In this document: piece by piece, positions 1-12,163 of the stretch
Layout: each line of letters starts with the position of its first letter
Position numbering within the stretch: position 1 is the first letter of the stretch
DNA from: Plectosphaerella cucumerina
Lineage: Eukaryota > Ascomycota > Sordariomycetes > Glomerellales > Plectosphaerellaceae
Assembly (NCBI GenBank): GCA_020746995.1
Contig: JAGPXD010000003.1
Coordinates: forward strand, 3,534,001-3,598,000
Length of the DNA: 64,000 bases
Direction of reading: 5' to 3'
Program-made: the position numbers and the translations under genes
Notes under the pieces: generated by a model
Databases searched by the model: none
The model's input: only the letters and a program-made list of their open reading frames with translations
What the model was told of the DNA's origin: nothing

Positions 1-339
1 GTGCCCTGATCGCTCCCGTAAAACTCCAAGCCGGTGTCCGTTGCTGCGCTGAAGCTCCATGATGGCTTCGCGTTCAGGCTCCCAAGCCGCAATGCGTCAA
101 AACACCCCAGCGGGTGGAAAAGTGATCAAAACAAAAAAGCCACCCAACCTTCCGTTCCCAAATGCCGCCAAAAAAAGATCCAGAGAAGAGAAAAGTCGAA
201 AAGGGGCCATGGTCCAGGTGCCGCGCCGCGTATGTATGCGAGGAGACCCGCCAAGGGGTGCTCGCCGGCCCTGGACCAACCTGCCGCGGTCTTATATGTA
301 TGCAGAAAAGTAGCGGGGGACCGGACTAGCCGTCGTCAA
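1..339. other. 3' flank of the homeobox gene
   Basis: This stretch lies downstream of the stop codon of the minus-strand homeodomain gene. Short ORFs are present on both strands, but none has recognisable protein content. It probably contains the 3' UTR of that gene. Confidence 0.5.
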
Positions 340-2537
340 TCACCCCTGGTGCCCGTAAACAGACGCCCCCGCCGCCGGCGAGGGGGTCGTTCCGGGGACG
401 GTGAAGCTCCTCTTCCTCTTGAGGGCCGAGCTGCCACTAAAGTCACCGCTAAAAGCGTTGCCGCTACGGTGATGGTCCATTCCGTTGTTGTCACCCGAAG
501 CGAATGTGTCCCTCATGGGCGTGCGCGCATCAAAGGCGTGCGCGAAATCGTTGGGCGGCGCGATGGGCGCGCTCATCTGCGGCATCGAGAAGTCCTGGAC
601 GCCAGGCCGTCCCGACTGCGTCGCGCTGGCCGGTGTGCGGGGCATGGTGAAGTCGATGGGCGCGGTCAGGGGCGCCGATGGGAAGCTCGAGCTGAATGTC
701 GTCGTCGTCGTCCCTGTAAACTGCGAAGCTGTTGACGAGGAAGCTTCCCGAGACGCCCCCGTAGCGTGGCTGCTCGAGGAGAGCGTCGAGTGGCTGGACC
801 GGTACTGGTTGCGGAGATCCAGGCCCAGGGGCAGCGTCGCAGAAGCCGCGCGGTTCCTCAGCCGGCTCTGCGTCGTAGGCTGGAGGCTGGATGGCTGATA
901 GTTCGGGTAGTTCATCGAGTGGGCTTGTCTGATGTTAGCAATGCTTCCTCTCCTCGAGGTGTTCTGGATATACATACAAGACTCGTACTCGAGCCCGCTG
1001 CTCGACGGACCTGTGCCCAGGCTGTCGGGCTGATACATGGACTGCTGCCGTCCAGTCATCTGCGGGCTCGTGTTGCCACCTGGGTACGTTGTGTAGTCGA
1101 TCGAGTCGCCCTTCCAGGACATGCCCGTGCGGAGCGGCGAGTGAAGGTTATCGGACCTCGAGCGGATGCTGTCCCGGAGGTGCAGAGGCTGGAGGGGCCT
1201 ATTCATGTGCCGGCTCTGCAGCATCGAGTTGTCCAGCGTCGCCTGACGTCCAAAGGTGTGCGTGGGCCGCGGGCCGGGGCTCAGAGCGCTCGGAACGTGG
1301 CTGCCATAGCCGTAGCGGTGGTCACCGGGGCTCGGCGACATGGGCGTAAGCAGGTCTGGGTTGCTCATGGATGCCGACGGATTGAAGCCGATGTTGCCAA
1401 ATGCCGGGCTAAGTCCAGTTGGCGACATATGGCTCTCTCCATCAGCCCTGCGAACGTCGATGACGAGTGGCCGCATCATGTGTTCCGCGTAAGAAGAATT
1501 GCCAAAGTCTACAGGGGAGGCCATGGGCGTGCCGAGTCCGTGGACAGCGCCGTACGGCGAGTGAAGAGCCTGCACGTTGTCGAAGTCATCAGGGACAGCC
1601 CTCATCTTGATCATCCGGTCACGGTCGTCGGCTGTGAGCCTCTTGATCTTGGCCCGCCTGTTTCTGTTGTCAGCAAGTGTTGAAAGCGAGACGGGCTCGA
1701 TAATCCATACCGGTTCTGGAACCAGACCTGAACCTGTCGAGGGCTAAGGCCGGGAATCTCCCTGGAGAGACGTTCCCTGTGTGCGGCGTCCGGGTGGGGC
1801 TGCTTCGCAAACTCGCTCATCAAGAAGCGCGTCTGCTGGTGGGTGAGGCTGCATGGGAGGTCAGCAGGGTGATTCAAGCCCCTGAAGGCAGGGAGATCCT
1901 ACCGGAACCGCTTCATCTTCCTGCGCTGTGCGGTGCGCTCTGCGGCGGTCATAGGCCGTCCGGTGGTTTCCCCGTCCAGATCAACATCATCGTCGTCCAG
2001 GAGGTCGTCATCTTCTTCCTTGATCGCCGAGGCACCCTCGCTACCGGCCTTTGCGTCCATGAGTTCGGGAGACATCGTGACTGCCTGTCGGCGGTGGCTG
2101 GGCGGAGACGATCCGTCGTTGCTGAAGGCTACAGAGCCTGCCGTGTCGGCGTCGGCCTGGTTCTGGGACGGGTGGTCTCCGGTCTGGGAAGAGTTCTTGG
2201 TGCGGGAGGAGTCCAGCGTATCCAAGCTTGGGTGTGAGGTCAGGTGCGTGCTATCTCCCGTGGTGGACTCTGTCTCGGGCTGGCCATGACTATCGGTGGT
2301 GGAACGGGGCCGGGAGGAGTCCGAAGCTTCGTTGCCCGACCCATATGACTGGGAGAAGCCGCTGGCGTCAGGGGCGAGGCATGGGTAGTGACCTTGCCAG
2401 TCAGTCTGCGAGGATAGCTGGGTATCAAAGTGGCTCGACATGCGTGGAGGTGTGATGGGGTGCTTGTGTGCCGGCGAGTCGAGCTTGTTGAAGGGCCAGT
2501 GGCTGGATTCTGTGTCAGGATGTCTGGAAACCAGCAT
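340..2537 (-). CDS. Homeodomain transcription factor (Htf1-like)
   Basis: This is a nuclear DNA-binding regulator. It has three exons (2537-1903, 1848-1711, 1657-340) joined by two phase-2 introns of 54 and 53 bp, encoding 696 aa. The homeodomain begins near residue 208 and is assembled across all three exons: RRKMKRFR, then LTHQQTRFLMSEF, then QVQVWFQNR joined to RAKIKR. The invariant W, F, N and R of helix 3 are present. One extra residue sits before helix 3 (REIPGLSPRQ) compared with the 60-residue animal type, as in fungal homeodomains. The acidic and Ser-rich N-terminus and the long Ser/Pro/Met-rich C-terminus look disordered. The reading frame is open upstream to 2681 but the first in-frame ATG is at 2537. 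Homeodomain proteins of this shape (Htf1 in Magnaporthe and Fusarium) control conidiation; assignment to that orthologue is an inference. Confidence 0.85.
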
Positions 2538-5500
2538 TGGGAAAGCGGTTTGTGGGAGCGGTTGTGAAAACGGTGGTTGGTTCTGAGGAGGAGGGAGGGG
2601 CGGAGGGAGTCGGTGCCGCCGTGGGGTGGATAGCCGGAGCTGCGTGGGCGATCGGTGGGCGAAGAGCGAGTGAGAGAACACAGGCCGGGATATGGGGGTA
2701 TCAGAGTCTCGCGCTGATCATCACAGCCCGAAGGGAACGAGGCAGGGCGTCTACACCTGTTCCGAGGTGCCTATGGGTATGCGAGTCCTGTGTTGCAAGA
2801 CTAGGTCCCGGGGGGGCGGGAGAGGAAGACTCAGTCAGGGGGAGAGAAGGTCTCCAGCGATGGATGGGAGCCGTGGACGGGCGTCGTCGTCCTTTGACGC
2901 AGCCAGTCGAAAGAGTGAATGGCGCGGGTTGCGGTGTCGACCCAAAGAGGTCGAGGGGCGGCAAGGCGGGTAGTGCTCCGAAGGCTCCAGACGGTACGAG
3001 GAGAAGCGATATACAGGCGCGCCCAGCGTGACTGGGGGTGGACAAGGGGCGGCAGCGGTAGCGAAGGCAGGGCTCCTAGAGAGGGGTGTGGAGGGGGAAA
3101 GGCGGCAGCGGCGGGCGGTCTAGCACGTCGGTCGGTGCAGCTTGAGTTTGAGAGGGTTCTCGTGTGTGTGTGCACTGGAGCTATCGTAGCCTCGTGGTAG
3201 GTGGTTGTGTGATGGGTAAGGGAGCGGTTGTGCCGTGGGACAGGCAAGAGAGAGAGAGAGTCGAGAGTGGATGAGGACGAACACTTGGCAGTGGATAGCC
3301 TCCCAACCTCAGCGAGAGAGGAGGATGATATGTATTTCTTGTAGAAATTTGAGGGTGTGCAAGAGGCAGCTGCGGGGCCGATCGACCAGAGGCACTCTGC
3401 ATCTGGAACTGACAGGGCCGGCCATGGATCGAGAATCAGAGAAGCCGTAGCATGGCTCGTCCGGTCTCAGGGATCCCCTGCTCGTCGAGTGACGGAGGTG
3501 GACTCAATACCGAGAGGTACCGCTGGTATTGCGGAGAAATCTCGAGGCAGGATCCGAGAGACCTGCAGGGTTTGCACGGGACTCCCAGGGTGGGCACCGT
3601 CTCTGCTGGGGAGGGCGAGGGTGAGGGTGGTTGTCGTGGTGGGTGGGTGGGTGTTGGGCGTGGGACGGAGGACGGACGGAGGAGGCGACACAGCAAGGGC
3701 ATGTTGATGGCCCGTGGCTGAGGACGAGGAGGAGCCATGCAATGCGTGCGTCGCCTGCCTACCGACCGACTACTCGTGCTCGTCCGGCACCACTGTGTGG
3801 TATCACCAGAGAGGAGAGTCCTGCGCGCCCCTGGGTGATCTGTGTGCTAGCCCCAGGCACAGGCACCAGTCACTGGATCTGGAAATCGACGCGGCTGCTG
3901 GCCCCGTGAAGAAAGACGGCGGTGGTGGCTGCAGAAGGGGGGTGAAAGGGGGAGGGGGGGGCCGGGGGCGGCGGCGGCGGCGCTGCTGCTGGTGCTGCTT
4001 GCTGGTGCTGCATCCCCCCCGCGTATCCAGCTGCTTTTGCTGTCTGGCTGCTTTCTTCTTTCCGAATCCTCGAACGCTGCCCGTCCCTCGGCTGAATGAG
4101 GGCAAACGGCTAATGCCGCGCCATGCCTGGAATGGACCCTCCGTTAAGACGGATGGTAACGGCAAGGGCAGCAGACCTGGCCAACCCGTGTGTGATGGGT
4201 GGTGTTCCAAGTCGGCCTGATGGTGAGATGACATTCGGCGCTGGCGGGATGACAGACAGTCGGTCTTCTCGAATTGCCTCGAGGGGGGCCCATGGACGAC
4301 CCTGGCAACGGCATTTCCTGGGCGATGGGGATCCCCACCAGTACAAGATGGCCTGCGGGAGACTTCTGACGCGGCCGTCTGACTCGATGCCAACAATAGC
4401 CACGTATAGAGGCTGGGTTTCAAAGTTCCAGGGCACAAGGCTGTCCCGATGGGCTTCATTTGCCAATGTATGGGTGCTTGCAGGGTGTCTCAAACAGTGT
4501 TCGTAGGGGGCGCTGCAGGCAGTACTCGCTCGTACGTCTTGTAAGTGCTCGGCGTCTGGCTGTTGTATGTAGGCTGCGCGGGAGCCGGTCGGGCGCGCGG
4601 AGGAGCCATTACCGGAGGGGAAGCCGGCCCCTATCTCGGCTGAGACGCTGGAGACCAGCGAACGACGCAGTGATCTTCGTTGACACGCGTGCTGGACAGC
4701 TTTTCGCGGGTCGACGCATGACTGTTGTCGAAGGACAGTCGCGAGAGTAGACCAATGGGGATACCGAGGGGGCGGAGGAAGGGTGTGTGTGTGCCTTCGT
4801 GAGTGCCTGTGTGACCCAGCCAGCAGTGAGCTGCTTGAGGGTCTCCTTGGGGCGTGTGAAATGAGGCCAGAGCGGGAGGGGGTGCCGCCATCCATCCACA
4901 CCCCGTGGCAGGCGATCAACGGCCCCAGGGGCGATGAGACATCGTCGACCGTGGTTGGAGCGGGCAACAATCGAGGCTTGAATCCGGCCTAATCTGGCGG
5001 CGAAGTCGCAAGGGTCCTGGAGCCAGAAGATCATCAATGCCCCCCTCAGGGGTGGCATCGGCCAGCTCTCGAGACATCTTCGACCGAGCGATCCCAGGGG
5101 GGGACCGAGAGGGGAGGCTCCCGAGTCGCAACCGGTCGCCGGGACTGTGAATCGTGCGTGTACGAATTGGTAGAAGCGTCGATACAGTCGTGGGGGCCAG
5201 GGGGGAACAGAAAGAGCCTTGCTGTAAATGGCGAGAGACGCGAATGTGGTGCTGTTGGTATTCTTCTCCACTGCGACGGCGCCTGTGCCCGCTGTCGAAC
5301 GCCTATCTTTAATTAACCATCAGCCAAATGCGCGCCAAAAAGGCGTCGTCGCGCGTCTCCAAACACGTCCCATCATGAGTAGTATTGCGATGAAGAGTCA
5401 AATTCATCAGACCTGTTCTATTATCGGCGTCGAGGCTCCGAAAGAAAACGGCATATGCGCGCGCGTGAAAGCCTCACGTGGTCGCGCAATGTGGAAACGC

Positions 5501-8500
5501 CGTGAGCTGTAAGGTAACAGTCCGGGTTCGGGTCATGTCAGGCCAGACACGGACCAGACACAAACAGGTCGGCTTCCAGCGTGGGCACCGTGCGAATGCC
5601 ACCCGCCGAAAGGCGGGGTGTGTCTGCATCTCCATCGGCCGGGAAGTTGGGAAGAAGCTCCGAAGAAGCCGCGCAGGCTGATGTGCCGCACCCTTTCGGC
5701 GTGCGTTCGGTTGGCCGTCGCTAGCTGGTTGGCCGTGGTGTTGTTGTTGCTGCTGCTGGGCTGCTGGGCTGCTGCTGATGGTCAAGCTGTGGACTGCCGT
5801 CTCTGCTGTCTGCTGCGTAGCCTCAGCCTGGTGGGACCCGCCGTGTTACAGTCTCGAGGCGCAACGACTGCTTCCGCAGGGGGTGTGTCTAAGAAAGCGA
5901 CCCCCATTCGGGCGGGCATCACAGTTCCAGTCCTTCCATCGACAGGTCATCTTCTTGCTGGCGATCGGTCAGCAGCCGTTGAGCTTTGGCTTGGATATTG
6001 ACGAGGGCTTCCTGCTATTGAGGACGGGTCGGTTGTAGCCGTTGACGGCGCTCAGGCTCTCAGACCAGACCCCGGGCCCCCCGAGAGACTTTCTTTTCCG
6101 AGGCGTGGGCGGCAGATGGCCCAGCGACAAGCGGCGCCCCGACACGCGCGAAATGCGTGTCGTTCGAGCGACAGGGATCGTGGCCGTCGTTTCATCGCGA
6201 GCGGGGGTGTTTGGTGGAGTGGCCGACAAAAAGGAACAAATGACTGAGGGGCAGATCGACCCTCGCTCTGCGCATCCGTTCAGGGGCAGACGAATGAATG
6301 CTGGGCCACTGGCCAGAGAGAGCACCCGCCCGCCGTTCGGGCCCCGGCACGGGACAAGCCCTCCGATCCTGTGCCAGTGCCACTGGCTGCCAAAGCTCTC
6401 CCTCGGCCGGTCATGGCTGGCAGTCAAAGTGTCCAGGCATCATCAACGCGCCCGCCTTGAGACCGGACGCGCCGTCCAGACAGAACAAGCGCGTGCTGGG
6501 CGCAATAGGGCGCGAGAGCCGCCCGCGCACCCGGACGGGCCTTCGAAGGACGGCTTCCTCCGTCTGCAGAGCAGCTTTGCAAGCAGTGAGAGACGATGCG
6601 AGAGCGACGAGTGCCAAAACACGGAAGCCTAGGCGCCACAGGGATCACCTTGCTTTTCGAACGCACATCCCAGGGCTGCTGGTGTTCCGCAGGCCCGCGG
6701 ACCGGCAAATGGCTGGCTGGTGGAGGCTGGATGGTGCGGTGCAGTGTCCATGCCTTTGCCATGCATGCCGGGACAGCTCCCGCGCGAACAAGAACAGTGT
6801 AGTGCGGCGGGCAATGTTAGTCATGCCAGTCGGCGATGTGGCGAGTGTCGCCGATCAGAGAAGGCTCGTCCGGAAATTCCCAAGATGAAAGGCATGGGAA
6901 GGCCTGGCAGTCGAGGACGTTCCGGATCACGCTGCCCGGGTGCTCCCCGACAAGCTCGAGAGGCGGGGAGTGGGGTTCGTCTGACCAAGAACTGGAATTG
7001 CCACTGTCACTGCCACAGCTCCAGTCTGTCCACAACGTGGGTGCTCTGCTGTGCCCAGTCTCCGGGTCCAGGTGCCACTGCCAGACTCCAGTCGGGTCGG
7101 GTGCTTGCTTCAAGCTTGGCAGAGAGGCCAGAGGGCCGGCCAGGCTTGGCTTGGCTGGCGGGGATAGGCTTGGGAGGCCATCTGCCGAGGGCCCCGTTGC
7201 TTGTAAACTTGACACAGACGCTTGTCAAGCGCCTAGCCCGGTTGGGACGTAGCTGGTCTTGCTGGCCCAAGATTCCTGGGTGAGATCTTGCGCACAGAGA
7301 GGTTCCAGAAGTCTGGCGAGCGTGGGGCGCGAAATAGCGTCAGGGGCTTTGTGGGGGCTGGCCGGCCGGGGCAGGGTCTCGACGTCAAGCAGGTCCCTCG
7401 TGTTTGCCTGCGGAAGTCTTAAGTCGACGCCTTGCGAGACGGGAGATGACGATGATTTCATCCTCTAGTCATGTTTTCTCGGCGATTCGAGATGCATCTT
7501 GTCGCCGCATGGTCCGAGCTGGTCCGTTCGGCGGCCGGCCGGGCACTGACCGGCAAGATCCCCATGGCAAGGCAGGGCCAAGGCAAGGCAGTGCAAGTGC
7601 AGACAGGCTAGGATCTCGGAACGAGGCTCGCACGGCAGACGGGCATGAGATCGAGCCCGGTCACGGAAGCCTTCGAGGCACCCGCTCGGCACCTTGCCTA
7701 GTGCATGGCTGTCTGTCTGTCAGTCTGGCCCCGGAAGAAATTGGAACACGCAGCGCGCGCGCGTGCGTCTGGCCATGCCGTGTGACGCTAGGTCGCATAC
7801 TCGTTTCCTTGGCAAGCCCTCTCGACGGGCATCAAGATGTACACTGTCGAAGGCTGGTTGGGTGGGTGAGATGGGCTGACCGGCTCATTTGCTCATCTCC
7901 CGTGTCCAGAAGACAATGGGCAGCCCAGCCCGGTCTGTCCGTCACCTGAGGCCCTCGAGTCGTGATATTGCGGTGTGCAGTGCGAAACATGAAGCCAGTC
8001 GGCTGCAAGCGATAGGGACGAGAGTCTCGAGCGCCCGCCTGCGGCAACGTGCGGGCTGAAGAGCCACACCGACAAGGGAGTGCACAGCGCAAGAGGAGGC
8101 TCGAAGCAGAAGCAGAAGCAGGGGCGAGCGATGAGTGCCATGCCACGGTGCCTGCATTGTTTCTTCTGTCGTGCTCTCCCGCGCGAGAGGAGCGTGCCTG
8201 GGCTGCCCTGCACAGATTGCTGTCACGGAAGATGAACGCCAACGGCTGCCGGGCGTGCAGGATGCAAACCCGAGCGCGCGCGTTTGTTCCACAGGCCGAC
8301 CGGCACCGGACGGGACGGTGTTTGAGCCCCACGAATGGGGGTGCCGCCGGGCTGGCCGTTTGCCAGGGGGTGACGGACCGTCCGTGTGGGTGAGTGACTC
8401 GCTCACTCGCTCACTGCCTGCCCAAGCTGCCTTGCCCTGTCAGGATCGTCCAGAGTCGGACCCCGAGTCGAGTCGGGGTCGGGTTCGAGAGATGGTGCAT

Positions 8501-9112
8501 TCGTTGAGGGCGACAGACGGCTAGTTGCGCCCATGATGGGCGACGGGCGGGAGCCGGGATGATCCAGGGCAAGTCTTGGCATCTTCTCTCCCCGACTCGA
8601 CATGACATGAGCCGGCAGGTCTGGGCCCCAGCCAGGCGCAGGAGATTGGGGGCCAGCAAGCTGGGAGAGTGAAGGCAGTGCGAGATAGGTACCCGCAGGT
8701 ACCTCGAAGTGCGCTGTATACTCGTACAGCATGTCAGGACTGAGGAACTCCCGTCGGGAAAAGGTGGGATGGTACGGACGACGGACGAGGAGACGGGAGG
8801 AGCTGGTTTAGACTCGTGACACAAGCTGGGCGCCGGGGCGCGGAATGATTTGATGGGCCGAATCCTGGATTCCTGCTTTGTACGACGAGAGACGGCGCAC
8901 CACTGTCTGACGGGAGCCCGGCTTTCTGGGATTCATGTCTTGAATTGAGTGAGCCTTGGGGGGAAGCTGGACCCGAGGCTGAAGCACCAAGGCCGGCTTG
9001 GTGACACCAGAGGTGCAACAAGGCTTGCAGTCCATCTTCGTAGGGCCGATGGACGGGGGATCAACCTTGGTAAAGGGGTGGTGTGGTGTGAGGCGGGCGA
9101 CCAAAGGTGAGT

Positions 9113-9137
9113 TGAGGTGAGGTGAGGCGAGGCGAGG
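9113..9137. repeat. Pentanucleotide microsatellite (YGAGG)5
   Basis: Five consecutive units of TGAGG or CGAGG lie in noncoding DNA. I see no function. Confidence 0.7.
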
Positions 9138-9550
9138 TCGACACGGGGCGAGGAGATGGGCCCAGGGCAGCAGCCAGGGCAGGCCATGAGATGGTGTCCC
9201 GGAGGGGGTTAGTTTGGGTGGTATTCCGTGAGTCCGTCGGGGAGCAGTCGAGGCGGCGAGTCGAGTCGAGTCGTGAATGCCAATGCCAAGCATCACGGCT
9301 TCCTGCGTGTGCTGTATTTAGGTTGATACCTTGCCTTGCCTGGATGAGCTGAGGTGCGGAGAGATGATTAGGCCGGCCTGGGCTGGATTGTCGGTATCGG
9401 GACTGGGCTGAGACTCCAATCTGCGAGGGACGGGATGGACGGACGGACGGGCGGGTGGAAGGGGGTCACGATGGACGAGCAGACCAGCATTCGAGTCAGG
9501 AGCATTGCGTTGACGATGCTTGGCGCCTGCCCGATCCAGAGTTCAGGGCA

Positions 9551-9589
9551 GGGCAGGCGGGCAGGGCAGGCGGGCAGGGCAGGCGGGCA
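9551..9589. repeat. 13-bp tandem repeat, three exact copies
   Basis: The unit GGGCAGGCGGGCA is repeated three times exactly and is followed by a degenerate partial copy. It is G-rich on the plus strand, with runs of two to three G. Confidence 0.85.
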
Positions 9590-10385
9590 AGGCGGGGTGC
9601 AGGCCGCAGCTGGAGGTGTGCAGTTGCAGGTGCAGTAACATGCAGGTGCCTGAGTCGAGTCGCAGCTTCCCGGGCCAGATGAACGGCGGGACTTGCTGTC
9701 CTTAGTGTTGGGGAATGTGAATGGACGGACGACGGGGCAGGCACGATGCGATGAGGGTGGTGAGGTGGGCGGCACTTGCCATGAACTAACAATCATCGAA
9801 CCATCACATCCACTCCACACCATCTCGCACCTTCCGTGTCCCCCGTCCTGTTGTGCCAAGACCCTCGACTGCCACTGCCACTGCCCAGACCGCGCTTGCA
9901 TCTCGCGGCCTGAGCCCGAGGCGGGCAAGTGCCGACCTGACGTCCCACCAGCCAGTTGTAGGTGTGGATGTTGTGGATGGATGTGGATGTGGGTGGGTGG
10001 GTGGCGAAGGTAGAGAAGGTGCGACGAACTGTAAGTGTTAGCAGAAAGCATGGCAACATGGGAAGCTGCTTGATGCCTCGGGCCAAGGCAGATAGGGCGA
10101 TCACTGCACTTCCTAGTTGGAGCCGCAAGCCAGTCAACCAGTGTCATCCCGTCCGTACCTCGAGGGGGCCTGGAGTTGGAGCTACAGCTGCCACCGTCTA
10201 TTTGCGGACCACCTCAACTGACTTCACTTCAGTAAACTTCAATTCGGCAACCTCACCTCATCTGCTCGATCCTGGTTGGTGCAACCCCGACCTCCGACAG
10301 TTTCTTCATGCAAACGCGCCGATGCAACGGCGTTGAAATGCATGTCATGAACGAGACGGGGCCTGACAGTCGGTCGGTACCTGGA

Positions 10386-10409
10386 CCTGCGCCTGCGCCT
10401 GCGCCTGCG
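10386..10409. repeat. Hexanucleotide microsatellite (CCTGCG)4
   Basis: Four exact copies of CCTGCG lie in the intergenic region. Confidence 0.85.
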
Positions 10410-12163
10410 CTATCTCCCCCCGGACCGACAGAGTAACACCGACGCCCGATGCCCTGGATCACCCATGATCCCCCATCCCGTCCGTCCGTCAACCGCAACC
10501 GCACTCTAGGTACCCGTCCATCGCCCTGGCAAGCATGGTCACGGCCTCCCGCGCTTCAGATACAATGCCTGCTGCCTGGCCCCTTCTGCGACGACGTTAT
10601 CCGCTCTGCTAACCTCTCTCCCCCCCGTCGGTCTTTTCTTAGAAACCCACGACAGACACACCCGGCCAGTCCGTCCGCTTTCGGTAGGCCATGTCAACCG
10701 AATCCAGCAATCTTGGTAGGGCTGCCGGCGTCCTGAGACGTCTTCTGTTTGGGCTCGTCGCTCGTCGCTACCCCCCCTGGGTCCGGGCTGGCAAAAAGGG
10801 GGGGCATCACGGTCCCGGCGGCGCCCTTGCGCCCAGACCTGGTGATGATGCGATGCTGGGTTTTCGTCTGAACTATCGTCCATCGGCAGGGCGGGAAACA
10901 GGGTCCCCCGGCGCATCATCCCGGCGATCTTATTGGCCTCGATCGTCACTATACCTAGCGTTGGGAGCGTTGCGGCTTGCCCCTCTGCTTCTCCCCACCC
11001 CCCCTTGCTGGCCGGACTCCAGCTGCCCCCAGCCTGAGGCCCGGTTTCGCTGACACCGACCTGAAGACATGTCGCTTGGCAATGCTACCTCGCATGGCCC
11101 GAGTCTCGTATGTCTGGACGACGACTCTCTTCCCACTCGCAAACATGCTCACACACTGGCGCACATACGCAAACGGGGGGCCGCGCCATCTGCCGCTGTT
11201 TGTCGGCAGCACTCTCCATGAGACACACGTTCAAACGGCAGCCTTCAAGTTTCCGCTCGGCAGCACGACATGTGTCAACGGGGGGCGAAGCTGATGGGCC
11301 GGGGGGGATGCTTGGGATGCTTGGGGGGGACTTGGGGCCTGCATCCTTGGGGTCCCTAGGATGCTGCTTCTTTGACCGCAGCAGCTATGATGCTGCAGCT
11401 TGCTGTTCGGTCGACTCCATCTCATCTTCGGCTGCGCCGTCTTGCTCGTCGAAACGCCGGCGGCTGTTTGTTGCCATCTGACTCCTCGTCGGATGCTTCT
11501 CGAGCCCGTCCTGCGCTGCATCTTTTAATCAATCTGGGCTCAAGATGCACGGCAAGATTGGATCGTCATGGGCCGTCTCTGCCGTGCCCGCGCACCGGCC
11601 TGGCTTGGCACACAGCACAGCCCGCGACGGCCGAACTCTGTTAAGGTGCTCCCCTCATTGACCTCATTGATGGCGGGCAGGGCGGGCAAGGAGCGCAGGC
11701 GGGCATCATGATTGACCGATTTCTCTGGGGAAATTCATGCCGCCACCATCAAGCTGGCGGGCGGGCATTGCCGCCGCGGCTAAATGGGAGACAGCTTCCG
11801 TTTCCTCCGATGAAGCTGCGGGAGCTGCTTGGCGCGGAGCTGCGTCGACCGCCCGCCCTGCGTGTGCATGCGGGCGGCCTGCATCGGACATGGCTGCCAA
11901 AGTCGCGCATGCAGTCTGCTCGAAAGAATTCCCCGCCACGCCTGACCTGTCTGCGGCCCCCCGCGCGACGGGGGGCTGGTAAGATCCAAATCGCCGAGGC
12001 GATCGCCATGATCCAGGGCATCGGGGAGTGCAGCTGCGTTCAGTGAGGGCGGCATAGCTGATGTGGAGATGTAACCCGGGACTCACGGGGAGGGACTAAC
12101 ATGCCTGATGTACATTCATATTGCGAATGGTCTAAGTTACCGTCCATGACAATATCTAGACCC

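Larger units (their letters stand above)
2538..12163. other. 9.6 kb gene-free 5' region of the homeobox gene
   Basis: No ORF here shows a recognisable domain, fungal-type splice structure or the strong third-position GC bias of the neighbouring genes. The many ORFs under 300 codons look like chance products of GC-rich DNA. The region contains simple repeats (separate entries) and CT/GA-rich tracts. It most likely holds a long leader and distal control elements of the homeobox gene, possibly with noncoding transcripts, and at its far end the 3' UTR of the dehydrogenase gene. Confidence 0.6.

Noticed and set aside
2538..2681. In-frame extension upstream of the homeobox ORF
   Set aside because: It opens with GTG and has no ATG before 2537; Pro/Ser/Arg-rich content is typical of untranslated CT-rich leaders.
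4110..4970. 286-codon minus-strand ORF as a gene
   Set aside because: No domain, no splice-consistent continuation and no codon bias like the real genes; probably a chance ORF in GC-rich DNA.
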